Source of the DNA: Erythrobacter sp.
Lineage (GTDB): Bacteria > Pseudomonadota > Alphaproteobacteria > Sphingomonadales > Sphingomonadaceae
DNA length: 64,000 bases
Assembly (NCBI GenBank): GCA_024642565.1
Contig: JAHEAV010000002.1
Coordinates: 123,317 to 187,316, forward strand
Direction of reading: 5' to 3'
Position numbers and translations under genes: made by a program. How positions within the stretch are numbered: the first letter of the stretch is position 1; every line of letters begins with the position of its first letter. Below, piece by piece: positions 26,405-38,354 of the stretch. The notes below the pieces were generated by a model. That model was not told where the DNA came from. It saw only the letters and a list, made by a program, of their open reading frames with translations, and did not search any database.

Positions 26405-27194
26405 TGCACTGCTGGTCAATGCTGCGATCCTGGTGGGAGTGGTCCTGGCCTTGTGGCTGGTTTCGCTGTGGATCGGCGATGTATCGTTCATCGATGCCTT
26501 CTGGGGGATAGGCATGGCCATGCTGGCTCTGACCAGCTGGCGGCATGTGCCGGGCGGGGCAGCGGGGCCGCTTTCGACCTTGCTGATGGCGATGACGGTT
26601 ATCTGGGGGGGGCGTCTCGGCATCTATCTCTTCCTGCGCTGGCGCAAGGAAGGGGAAGACAAGCGCTATGAACGCATATTGCGCAAGGACCGTGAAAAAG
26701 GCCGCTTTGCCATCGCTGCGCTCTACAAGATATGGCTGGGGCAAGCGGTATTGCTGTTTATCACCTGCTTGCCGGCGCAATTGGGAATCCTGTCCGGTGG
26801 CGAAGCCATTGCAGCCCAGCCGCTTGTCTGGGCGGGTGTAGCCTTGTGGGCCGTGGGCATGGTCTTTGAAGGGGTTGGCGATTGGCAGCTGGCCCGCTTC
26901 CTTGCCGATCCGGCCAGCAAGGGCAAGGTGATGGACAGCGGCCTGTGGCGTTATACCCGCCATCCCAATTATTTCGGTGATGCCTGCGTTTGGTGGGGCA
27001 TTTGGCTGGCGGCTGCTTCAACGGGGCTGGAAATTGCCGCAATCAGCGTGATTGGCCCGATTTTCTTGACTTTCACCCTCACCAAATGGTCGGGCGCGCC
27101 GCTACTCGAAGGCGGAATGGCGAAGCGCCGCCCTGAATATGCCGATTACGTCGCCCGGACTTCGGGCTTTATCCCGATGCCCCCAAAAAAGTAG
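26397..27194 (+). CDS. DUF1295 membrane protein (steroid 5-alpha-reductase-like)
   Basis: A 265-residue integral membrane protein with six or seven helices. The C-terminal GLWRYTRHPNYFGDACVWWG block is the hallmark of DUF1295, related to steroid 5-alpha reductase C-terminal domains and isoprenylcysteine methyltransferases. Members are suspected lipid-modifying enzymes, but the bacterial reaction is not established. It starts inside the preceding acyltransferase gene (eight-base overlap), which points to lipid metabolism. Confidence 0.88.
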   Translation: MADALLVNAAILVGVVLALWLVSLWIGDVSFIDAFWGIGMAMLALTSWRHVPGGAAGPLSTLLMAMTVIWGGRLGIYLFLRWRKEGEDKRYERILRKDREKGRFAIAALYKIWLGQAVLLFITCLPAQLGILSGGEAIAAQPLVWAGVALWAVGMVFEGVGDWQLARFLADPASKGKVMDSGLWRYTRHPNYFGDACVWWGIWLAAASTGLEIAAISVIGPIFLTFTLTKWSGAPLLEGGMAKRRPEYADYVARTSGFIPMPPKK

Positions 27195-27346
27195 CGCCCT
27201 TGCGGTCTTGCCACGGCTGCTAACGGGGCCTGCCACAGGGGTCTGTTGGCAGCCAGTTTCGGTCGGGAATTGCAGGCGCTTCGTCGAAATGCCTTTTGTC
27301 ACGCCGCCTGCGTACCTAAATAGCCCTGACAAGGCAGGTGAGACCG

Positions 27347-27976
27347 ATGAACGGCAATACAAATCTGGAAAGGGAACGCGATCAACTCGTAGCACTTGCG
27401 ATGCAGGTTATCGAGCGGCGCGGGGCCGAAATCAGCAAGGCCGAACTCGCGAGCGAGGCGCAGCTTTCGCGCGCCCGGATCGATCAATTCTTTCCCGAAG
27501 AGACCGATCTCTTCGATGCGATCGTAGACCAGTGGTTCAGTCCGTTGGTGGTCATCATGGAAGAAGTTCTGGCCAGCAATCTGCCGCCCAATCGCAAGAT
27601 GTATGAATTCTTCGCCCGCCGGTTCCTGCAGCAGCGTGACCGGTTCCGCGCCGATCCGGCCGCGTTCACTCTATATTGCGAGCTGGGCAACCAGCATTGG
27701 GAGAGAGTGCGCAGCTATGTCGATCTGGGTGATCATTATTTGAGCGAACTGATCGCCCAGTCGCAGGCAGACGGATATTTTCCGGGGCTGAAGATTGATG
27801 AAGCGCTGTCGCTGATCAACCAGATGGTGGTCAGCTATACCCAACCGATGTTACTGATCATCATTGACGAGCGATTGAGTGAAGCCAAGCTGGCGCGGAT
27901 AATCGACACGGTCTTTGCCGGGCTTTCGGCCACGGATCGTGGTGCCGCAGTCGTTACGGGTTTGCGGGTGGCTTGA
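27347..27976 (+). CDS. TetR-family transcriptional regulator
   Basis: A 209-residue protein with an N-terminal helix-turn-helix (about 25-50: ISKAELASEAQLSRARIDQFFPEETDLFDAI) and an all-helical ligand domain. The usual FYxYF block after the recognition helix is altered (QFFPEETDLF). AGGTGAG precedes the ATG; an in-frame GTG three codons upstream is less likely. It stands alone, 152 bases after the DUF1295 gene and convergent with the 5'-nucleotidase gene. The target and ligand are unknown; the lipid genes upstream are candidates. Confidence 0.82.
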   Translation: MNGNTNLERERDQLVALAMQVIERRGAEISKAELASEAQLSRARIDQFFPEETDLFDAIVDQWFSPLVVIMEEVLASNLPPNRKMYEFFARRFLQQRDRFRADPAAFTLYCELGNQHWERVRSYVDLGDHYLSELIAQSQADGYFPGLKIDEALSLINQMVVSYTQPMLLIIIDERLSEAKLARIIDTVFAGLSATDRGAAVVTGLRVA

Positions 27977-27982
27977 AGCGCC

Positions 27983-29722
27983 TTATTTGATTTCCGTTAC
28001 CCGCCCCAGAGCGGGCAGAGCACGAACCGGCATTGCACGAATATATTCTTCCATCGCATCGAGATCGACCGACCCCGTCACACTATCGGTGCCGTCCAAG
28101 AACTTCGTAAAAGTGTCACCCCCGGCAGCGAGGAAGCTGTTCATCGTCACCCGATAAACTGTGTCCGTCTCGATCGGCTGGCCATCCAGGCTCGCCGCCA
28201 CGATCCGGTTGCCCACTGGGCGGCGCAGATCAAAAGACATGGCAAAGCCCTGCGATGCGGAGAAAGTCTGGAAGAATCCGGCTTCATCGAACTGTTGTTC
28301 GAGCAAGGCGAGCAATTGCGACCCGGTAAAACTACGGGTGATCAAAAGGTTGCCGAAGGGCTGAACGGCATAAATGTCACCATAGGTTACCGTGCCATCG
28401 GACGCGGGATTGATGCTGGTGCGGATGCCCGAATTGTTCATGAAGGCGATCTGCGCACCGGCCGTTCGTGTGCCTGCCAGCTGCGCATCAGCGATCAGAT
28501 TGCCTAGCTGGGTCTCGTCCGTATCCACAACGGGATCAGCGGCCGGGCCGCTGATCCGGCCAACCCCGCGCTCTGCCGCGGACTTGGATGCGTCAGTGTA
28601 GCGCTGCACATAGGCTTTAACGGCTGGATCCGCCGGAAACTTCTCAAACGCAGGGTTGATGGCAAGCAATTTTCCGTCGCTGTCGCGGGCATCGCTCTGC
28701 ACGATGACATTGTTGGCGCTTTTGACCACCACTCGCCCTGCTGCAGGGTCCACGGTCAGCGCAATATCGGTCAGGAAGGAACCGCCATAGCCAGCGCTGG
28801 TCACCAGAAAGGGGCGGTCCGGATCAATCGCCGCATAATCGCATACATAGGCAATATGGGTATGGCCTGAAATCACCAGATCGACCCGTGGATCCAGCCG
28901 TTTCAGGATCTTGAGAAGCGTGCCGGAAACGCCGCCGCAGCTATGATCATTATAACCCACGCCGGTATAAAGACCCTGGTGGATCGACACGACGATCACA
29001 TCGACGCCCTTGGCTTTCAGTTCCGGTACCAATGCGTTGACCGTATCCGCTTCGTCCCTGAAGGTCAGGCTGTCGACGCCTGAAGGCGTAACCAGTGTTG
29101 GCGTTTCGATTGTCGTGAGACCGATCACGCCGACGGAAATGGCGCTGCGCCCACTGCCGAAATGCTTGATGCCGTAAGACGGAAACAAAGTCTCGCCATC
29201 GGATGTCACAACATTGGCCGCAAGAAATCGGAAATTAGCCCCGGGAAAGGGATTTTCCACCTGGCACGGTTCGCGCAAGGTGAATTTCGCGCATCCACCG
29301 GACTGCATGCGCAACAATTCGCGCCAGCCGCGGTCGAATTCATGGTTGCCAACTGCGTTGAAATCCAGCCCCAGGCGGTTCATCACGCCGATCGCCGGTT
29401 CGTCCAGAAAGATCGATGACGCAAGTGGGCTTGCGCCGATCAGGTCTCCCGCCGCAATTACCATGCTGTCGGTGTCTTGAGTGCGATATTTTGCGACTGC
29501 GCTGGCCAAATAGGCTGCGCCTGCAACCGGCACCTGTTGCTTTTGCCCGGCATCGTCAACCACCTCGAGCGTGCGGCGGATCGGTTCCAGATTGCCGTGA
29601 AAATCGTTGAGGCCGATAATGCGCAAGTGGACAGGTTCGGCCGGGGCCGGGGAAGAAGGGATGGTCGCGCAAGCCGAAAGGGCAAGTGCGGCGAATAGTG
29701 GTACAAAGAATCGGAAGATCAT
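27983..29722 (-). CDS. 5'-nucleotidase/2',3'-cyclic phosphodiesterase-type lipoprotein (UshA family)
   Basis: A 579-residue protein with a lipoprotein signal (lipobox ALSAC, cysteine 18). The calcineurin-like metallophosphatase domain has GLNDFHGNLEP, GDLIGAS, GNHEFDRG and SGHTHIAYVC; the C-terminal 5'-nucleotidase domain has NSGIRTSI and TYGDIYAVQPFGN, where the aromatic residues stack the base. It would hydrolyse extracellular nucleotides at the cell envelope. The open frame extends 79 codons further upstream but overlaps the divergent SDR gene; the lipobox fixes the chosen start. Confidence 0.92.
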   Translation of the reverse strand: MIFRFFVPLFAALALSACATIPSSPAPAEPVHLRIIGLNDFHGNLEPIRRTLEVVDDAGQKQQVPVAGAAYLASAVAKYRTQDTDSMVIAAGDLIGASPLASSIFLDEPAIGVMNRLGLDFNAVGNHEFDRGWRELLRMQSGGCAKFTLREPCQVENPFPGANFRFLAANVVTSDGETLFPSYGIKHFGSGRSAISVGVIGLTTIETPTLVTPSGVDSLTFRDEADTVNALVPELKAKGVDVIVVSIHQGLYTGVGYNDHSCGGVSGTLLKILKRLDPRVDLVISGHTHIAYVCDYAAIDPDRPFLVTSAGYGGSFLTDIALTVDPAAGRVVVKSANNVIVQSDARDSDGKLLAINPAFEKFPADPAVKAYVQRYTDASKSAAERGVGRISGPAADPVVDTDETQLGNLIADAQLAGTRTAGAQIAFMNNSGIRTSINPASDGTVTYGDIYAVQPFGNLLITRSFTGSQLLALLEQQFDEAGFFQTFSASQGFAMSFDLRRPVGNRIVAASLDGQPIETDTVYRVTMNSFLAAGGDTFTKFLDGTDSVTGSVDLDAMEEYIRAMPVRALPALGRVTEIK

Positions 29723-29837
29723 GGAGTGCAGCCTTAGCCATGGATGATGACGGCGGGAAGACGGATCACGCGGCGCATTTCCTTTGCTGGAAAACAGTCT
29801 AGTCTGGGCAATCCGTAAGTCAGGAATTGCCGCCACC

Positions 29838-30578
29838 ATGCCCCAACACGCCAAACGCACCTGCCTGATCATGGGCGCCGGCATCGGCCTTGGTTCCGGC
29901 CTGGCCCATGCCTTTGCCGCTGAAGGCCTGACCGTATGCCTGGCCCGCCGGGAGCGCAATCTGGCTGAGGTGGAGGGATTGGCTCAGGACATTCGCAGCG
30001 CGGGTGGTGACGCCTACGCTTTCGGCGTCGATGCGCGGGACGAGGCTGAGGTGACCAAACTGATCGACTGGATCGAGGCGGATATCGGCCCGCTTGAGGT
30101 GGTGGTTTTCAATATCGGGGCCAATGTCCGTTTCCCTGTTGCCGAAACAACTGCGCGGGTTTTCCGGAAGGTTTGGGAAATGGCTGCATTCGCCGGTTTC
30201 CTGACCGGGCGGGAGGCCGCCCGGGTGATGGCGCCGCGCGGGCGCGGAACGATCATCTTCACCGGCGCAACCGCATCAATCCGCGGCGGCGCGGGATATT
30301 CCGCCTTTGCCAGCGCCAAACATGCGTTGCGGGCTCTGGCACAGTCCATGGCACGGGAATTGGGTCCGCAAGGCATCCATGTTGCGCATACAATCCTTGA
30401 TGGGCTGGTGGATGGCAAATTCGCGCGCGAGAACTTCGCGGATGTTGCCGCGCGGGTCGAACGCGGCGAAGTGTTGAGCCCGGCGGATATTGCAAAGTCC
30501 TATGTCAGCCTGTGGCACCAGCCCCGTTCGGCCTGGACCCACGAACTTGACTTGCGGCCTTGGACGGAGAATTTCTGA
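29838..30578 (+). CDS. Atypical short-chain dehydrogenase/reductase, catalytic Tyr replaced by Phe
   Basis: A 246-residue Rossmann protein. The nucleotide-binding turn is GAGIGLGSGLA near the N-terminus. Where classical SDRs have YxxxK, this one reads FASAK (F157, K161), with a tyrosine three residues earlier (Y154). It may bind NAD(P) without the normal hydride chemistry, or use a displaced Tyr. MPQHAKRTCLIMG was taken as the start; upstream codons overlap the promoter of the divergent nucleotidase gene. The stop is 1 base before the isomerase-like gene. Confidence 0.82.
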   Translation: MPQHAKRTCLIMGAGIGLGSGLAHAFAAEGLTVCLARRERNLAEVEGLAQDIRSAGGDAYAFGVDARDEAEVTKLIDWIEADIGPLEVVVFNIGANVRFPVAETTARVFRKVWEMAAFAGFLTGREAARVMAPRGRGTIIFTGATASIRGGAGYSAFASAKHALRALAQSMARELGPQGIHVAHTILDGLVDGKFARENFADVAARVERGEVLSPADIAKSYVSLWHQPRSAWTHELDLRPWTENF

Positions 30579-30579
30579 A

Positions 30580-31182
30580 ATGACCAAGACCATAGAAATG
30601 CTGTTCGATTTCGTCAGTCCGAATGGCTATCTTGCGTGGTATCCGCTCCACCAGATTGCCAGGAAGCATGGCGCCACGATCATTGTGACGCCGGTGCTGC
30701 TGGGCGGGATGCACAAACTTACCGGCAATGCCCCGCCGATGATCCGGGATGCCCAGATCAAAGGCAAGTCAGCCTATGAGATGCTGGAAATGAACCGCTT
30801 TATTATCCGGCATGGCTTCACGCGTTTTACCATGAACCCTCATTTCCCTTTTTCGACCGTGATGCTGCAACGCTTGCTGTTGGCGGCTCAGGAACAGGGA
30901 CGGGATAGCGAATTCATCGAATATGTCCTGCCGCTGGTTTGGGAGCAGGGGTTCGACGGTGCCAATGTTGAGGCAGTGGCGGCGATGCTTGAGGCTTCGC
31001 CTTTTGATGGTCGGGCAATGCTTGAACGGATCGGAACCGATACGATAAAACAGCGGCTGATAGACAACACCTCTGCAGCAGTTTCACGCGGGGCGTTCGG
31101 GATCCCGACCTTCTTTGTCGGGGAAGAAATGTTCTTCGGCAAGGAACGGCTTGGCCAGATCGAGGAACTGCTGGCGGGTTAG
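30580..31182 (+). CDS. GST-kappa/DsbA-fold protein, 2-hydroxychromene-2-carboxylate isomerase-like
   Basis: A 200-residue thioredoxin-fold protein with a helical insertion. FDFVSPNGYLAWYPL places S13 where the glutathione-binding Ser of HCCA isomerase lies, and AVSRGAFGIPTFFVGEEMFFGKERL is the conserved C-terminal cis-Pro block. The reference enzyme isomerises a naphthalene-degradation intermediate; here, with an SDR 1 base upstream, a general glutathione-dependent isomerase role is more likely. GGAGA precedes the ATG. Its stop overlaps that of the convergent flavoprotein gene. Confidence 0.87.
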   Translation: MTKTIEMLFDFVSPNGYLAWYPLHQIARKHGATIIVTPVLLGGMHKLTGNAPPMIRDAQIKGKSAYEMLEMNRFIIRHGFTRFTMNPHFPFSTVMLQRLLLAAQEQGRDSEFIEYVLPLVWEQGFDGANVEAVAAMLEASPFDGRAMLERIGTDTIKQRLIDNTSAAVSRGAFGIPTFFVGEEMFFGKERLGQIEELLAG

Positions 31183-32361
31183 ATTGCCTGTCCTGCCGCG
31201 GATCCGCTGGCCCAGGCCCACTGGAAATTGTAACCGCCCAGCCAGCCGGTTACATCGACCGCCTCGCCAATCGCATAAAGGCCTGGCACGCGCACCGCTT
31301 CCATCGTTTTTGAGGAAAGTTCGGCGGTGCTGATCCCGCCAATCGTGACCTCCGCCTTGGCAAAACCTTCCGAACCGTTGGGGCAAAACTTCCAACTCGC
31401 CAGCTGCTTTTCAGTGCTCTCGAGCATTTTGTCGGACAGATTCTGTAAATCGCCATCCAGCGCCAGCCGGTCGGCCAAAACCGCAGCGAGGCGGTCTGGA
31501 AGTGCATCCTTCAGCAGCGTCCGGATCGATGCGCGCGGTGCCGTACGTTTGGCAGCGCGCAGCCAACCCGGTTCACGATCAGGAAGAAAGTTGATCGCCA
31601 CCACATCACCGGGCCGCCAATAGGACGACACTTGCAGTATCGCGGGGCCAGACAGGCCGCGATGCGTGAAAAGCGCCGCTTCGTGAAAATGCCCGTCGTT
31701 GCAGACTGCGTCCACCGGGGCGGCGACGCCGGACAGTTCGCGGAACAGCACATCCTCCCCGCCCAATGTCAGCGGCACCAGCGCGGGGCGCGGCTCGACA
31801 ATTTTCAATCCGAATTGGCGCGCCAGCTCATAGGCAAAGCCGCTTGCCCCCATCTTCGGGATCGATGGACCACCCGTGGCGATCACAAGGGATTGCGCCC
31901 TGAAGCATTTGCCATTGGCGATAATGGTGAAGTTGCCGTCAGCCTGACGGACTTTTTCCACTTCCTGATCGCAGAGGATGACGGCCCCGCCTTTTGCGCA
32001 TTCCTCCAGCAGCATGGAGAGGATTTGCTTTGAAGAACCATCGCAAAACAATTGCCCCAGGGTTTTTTCATGCCAGGCAATTCCATGTCGCTCGACCAGT
32101 GCGATAAAATCCTGCGGCGTATAACGGCTGAGTGCGGACTTGGCGAAGTGCGGATTGGTGGCGAGATAATTTGCCGGGCCAGCCCCCAGATTGGTGAAAT
32201 TGCACCGGCCCCCGCCAGAAATCAGGATTTTCTTCCCCGGCGTTTCCGCCTTTTCGAGAACCAGCACGCGCCGTCCGCGCTGGCTGGCGACCGCTGCACA
32301 CATCAGCCCGGCAGCACCGCCGCCGAGGATTATTGCGTCGTAATTATCGGGCCTGGTCGGA

Positions 32362-32375
<14 letters not shown>
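31179..32375 (-). CDS. FAD-dependent oxidoreductase, HI0933/YhiN family
   Basis: A 398-residue flavoprotein. The N-terminal ILGGGAAGLMCA binds ADP of FAD; ETPGKKILISGGGRCNFTN is diagnostic of the HI0933 family, and VATGGPSIPKMGASGFAYELA and the C-terminal GEAVDVTGWLGGYNFQWAWASG are conserved. The electron partner is unknown. Its start overlaps the upstream membrane-protein gene by 14 bases. With gyrB it forms a three-gene run in which each start lies inside the gene before. Confidence 0.92.
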
Positions 32376-35392
<3,017 letters not shown>

Positions 35393-35432
35393 TCATGATC
35401 AAAACGCCATCTAGCCACATGGGGGGTCGGCA

Positions 35433-36857
35433 ATGCGGGGAAATTTGATCAGGGCAATTTCGGCTCTGGCAGCGGGGGCGCTGGCGGCAACATCTTTTGC
35501 GTCACAAGCCAAAGACTTGTCCGCCGACCAGCAGCAGTTTCTCGCCCTTTTTCAGGAACTGGTCGAAACCAATACCGCATTGTCCACGGGCAGCTGTACC
35601 CTTGCGGCAGAACGGATGGCGGCGCGGCTGGGCGCGGCAGGTCTGGCGCAAAGCCAGATCACCCTGTTTGCGGATCCCGAACACCCGAAAGACGGTGGGC
35701 TGGTCGCGGTTTATCCGGGCACGTCGAAAGTGCTGAAGCCGATTCTGGCAATTGCGCACATTGATGTGGTCGAAGCCAAAAGGGAAGATTGGCAACGTGA
35801 CCCGTTCAAGCTGGTTGAGGAAGACGGGTATTTCTATGCCCGCGGCGTGTCGGATAACAAGGCGATGGCCGCAGGTCTGGTGGATACGCTGATCCGCTTT
35901 CAGCAGTCTGGATACAAACCCAAACGGACCGTCAAGATTGCCCTGACATGCGGAGAAGAAACCAATGGCGCCTTCAACGGGGCGGAATGGCTTGCCGCCA
36001 ACAAGCGTGATCTGATCGATGCCGAATTTGCCATCAACGAAGGCGGCGGCGGTACGAGCGACGGCCGCGGCAAGGTGGTTGAACAGACGATCCAGGTGGG
36101 CGAAAAAACCTTCGCCACCTATCGTCTGGAAACGCGCAATCCCGGCGGCCACAGTTCGGTTCCGCGGCCCGACAATGCGATTTACCAGCTGGCCCATGCG
36201 CTTGCAAAACTGGAAGCGCATGAATTCGCGCTGGAGATGAGCGACACAACCCGCACTTACTTTCGCGAAGCGGGTAAGGGGCGCGGCGATGCAATCGGTC
36301 AGGCGATGATGGCGCTGGCGGCAAACCCGCAGGACAGCGCCGCAGAAGCCGTGGTCAATGAAGACCCATTCCTCCATTCCAACCTGCGTACGACGTGCGT
36401 GGCGACGATGCTTGATGGTGGCCATGCGCGCAACGCCTTGGCCCAGCGAGCCGGGGCTTTTGTCAATTGCCGCATCTTTCCCGGGCACAGTGTCGAATCC
36501 ATCCGGGAGGAGCTGGCCGCGATTGTCGGCGATTCCGGCGTCGATATCACGATCCTGCCGCCCATGCGCCCTGCGCCGCCAGCACCGCCGCTCGATCCGA
36601 AAATAATCGGGCCGGCCCAGGCCCTGGTGAGCAAATATTTCCCCGGCGTGCCGCTGGTCCCGGTGATGTCGAACGGATACACCGATTCGACATTTCTCAC
36701 CGCAGTTGGCATCCCCGCTTATGGGGTGCCTGGCGGGTGGGGAGATCCCGACGGTAATGGCGTGCATGGTCTCGACGAACGGATCGAAGGGCGATCTCTA
36801 TTCGTCGGACGCGATTTCCTTTTCGATCTGATCAAGGCCTATGCGAACCCGTCCTGA
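35433..36857 (+). CDS. Secreted M20/M25/M40 family metallopeptidase (copy 1)
   Basis: A 474-residue protein with a signal peptide (about 1-26) and an M20 catalytic domain. Probable zinc ligands and catalytic residues: H109 and D111 in AHIDVVEA, D141 in GVSDNKA, E175/E176 in CGEETNGA, and a lid-domain NPGGHSS. It probably trims peptides or acyl-amino acids in the periplasm. A Cys in STGSCTLAAERMA near the mature N-terminus is conserved in the next gene and may form a disulfide with the Cys in TTCVATMLDGGHA. It is divergent from gyrB. Confidence 0.92.
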   Translation: MRGNLIRAISALAAGALAATSFASQAKDLSADQQQFLALFQELVETNTALSTGSCTLAAERMAARLGAAGLAQSQITLFADPEHPKDGGLVAVYPGTSKVLKPILAIAHIDVVEAKREDWQRDPFKLVEEDGYFYARGVSDNKAMAAGLVDTLIRFQQSGYKPKRTVKIALTCGEETNGAFNGAEWLAANKRDLIDAEFAINEGGGGTSDGRGKVVEQTIQVGEKTFATYRLETRNPGGHSSVPRPDNAIYQLAHALAKLEAHEFALEMSDTTRTYFREAGKGRGDAIGQAMMALAANPQDSAAEAVVNEDPFLHSNLRTTCVATMLDGGHARNALAQRAGAFVNCRIFPGHSVESIREELAAIVGDSGVDITILPPMRPAPPAPPLDPKIIGPAQALVSKYFPGVPLVPVMSNGYTDSTFLTAVGIPAYGVPGGWGDPDGNGVHGLDERIEGRSLFVGRDFLFDLIKAYANPS

Positions 36858-36917
36858 ATCTCTTGTTGCCGAGAATGTCCTGCCGAACACTGTGTTAGAA
36901 TTTCTGGAGAATACCCC

Positions 36918-38339
36918 ATGCGCATTTTGCTGACCGGAGCTGCGACTGCAGCCTTGATGATTTCTTCCACTGTTGCAGGGGCGCAGGATCTGCGGCCGGA
37001 CCAGCAGGCCTTTTTCGGCCTCTACAAGGAGCTGGTCGAGACCAATACCACGGTGACCAATGGCAGCTGCACTTTGGCGGCAAGCAAGTTGGCAGCGCGG
37101 CTGCGCGCGGCGGGATTTTCGGATGACCAACTTACGTCATTTTCTGTTGCCGAACATCCGAAGGATGGCGGTCTGGTGGTGGTTTATCCCGGCACTTCCA
37201 AAACGCTGAAGCCGATGCTGCTTCTGGCGCATATCGATGTGGTTGAGGCAAAGCGGGAAGACTGGGTGCGTGATCCCTTCACGCTGGTGGAGGAAGACGG
37301 GTATTATTTTGCGCGCGGCACGGTGGACGACAAGGCGCAGGCCGCGATCTGGACGGACGCGCTTATTCGTCTCAAGCAGCAAGGGTTTAAACCGGGCCGA
37401 ACCATCAAGCTGGCGCTTACCTGCGGGGAAGAAACCAGCGGTGCCTTCAACGGTGCGGAATGGCTGGCGGCCAACAAACGTGACCTGATCGATGCGGAAT
37501 TTGCGTTGAACGAAGGCGGCGGCGGCCGGACCAATGGCACACCGGTAAGCAAGGGCGGCAAACTTTTGGTGCAAACCCTGCAAGTGGGCGAAAAAGCCTA
37601 TCAGGACTTTACTCTGACCGTGACCAATCCTGGGGGCCACAGCTCGCAGCCGGTGCCGACCAACGCGATCTACCAGATGGCTGACGCCGTAAAAGCGGTG
37701 GGTAGCTACGAATTTCCTGCCGAATTTAACGATACAACACGTGCCTTCTTCACCAAATCGGCCAAGCTGCGCGGTGATGCGGTTGGCACGGCAATGGCCG
37801 CGTTGGTCGCCAACCCTGCGGATAGCGATGCCTTGGCCGTGGTCGACAAGGACAAGATGCTCCATTCAATGCTGCGCACCACCTGTGTTGCGACCTTGAT
37901 CGACGGCGGCCATGCACTCAACGCACTGCCGCAAAAGGTCACGGCCAATATCAATTGCCGGATGTTCCCGGGGCGGACCCCTGACGAGACGCAGGCTGCG
38001 CTCGCACAGGCAATTGGCGATCCGGCGATTGCCATCGAACAGCGGGTCAAGAACAAGCCGATTGCCAAATCGCCGCCGCTTGACCCCATGATCGTGAAGC
38101 CGGTGGAAAGCCTGGCCGCGAAACATTTTCCCGGCGTTCCGGTTTTGCCAACCATGTCCACTGGGGCAACCGATGGGCTCTATCTGGCCGCTGTCGGCAT
38201 TCCGACCTATGGGGTGCCAAGCGTGTGGGTCGATCCCGATGGCAATGGTACGCATGGCCTCAATGAACGGATTGAAGCGAAGGCCTTGTACACGGCACGC
38301 GATTATCTCTTCGATCTCGTCAAGGCATTGGCGAAGTAA
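36918..38339 (+). CDS. Secreted M20/M25/M40 family metallopeptidase (copy 2)
   Basis: A 473-residue close paralogue of the preceding gene, 60 bases downstream. It has a signal peptide (about 1-22, ending AGA), H105 and D107 in AHIDVVEAK, D137 in GTVDDKA, E171/E172 in CGEETSGA, and the same NGSCTLAA and TTCVATLIDGGHA cysteine blocks. The largest difference is a longer loop after NEGGGG and a Lys/Pro-rich stretch near the end. Side-by-side copies with intact active sites suggest duplication followed by specificity change. The CoA ligase gene follows within 15 bases. Confidence 0.92.
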   Translation: MRILLTGAATAALMISSTVAGAQDLRPDQQAFFGLYKELVETNTTVTNGSCTLAASKLAARLRAAGFSDDQLTSFSVAEHPKDGGLVVVYPGTSKTLKPMLLLAHIDVVEAKREDWVRDPFTLVEEDGYYFARGTVDDKAQAAIWTDALIRLKQQGFKPGRTIKLALTCGEETSGAFNGAEWLAANKRDLIDAEFALNEGGGGRTNGTPVSKGGKLLVQTLQVGEKAYQDFTLTVTNPGGHSSQPVPTNAIYQMADAVKAVGSYEFPAEFNDTTRAFFTKSAKLRGDAVGTAMAALVANPADSDALAVVDKDKMLHSMLRTTCVATLIDGGHALNALPQKVTANINCRMFPGRTPDETQAALAQAIGDPAIAIEQRVKNKPIAKSPPLDPMIVKPVESLAAKHFPGVPVLPTMSTGATDGLYLAAVGIPTYGVPSVWVDPDGNGTHGLNERIEAKALYTARDYLFDLVKALAK

Positions 38340-38354
38340 AGCGGGGTGCAGTCC

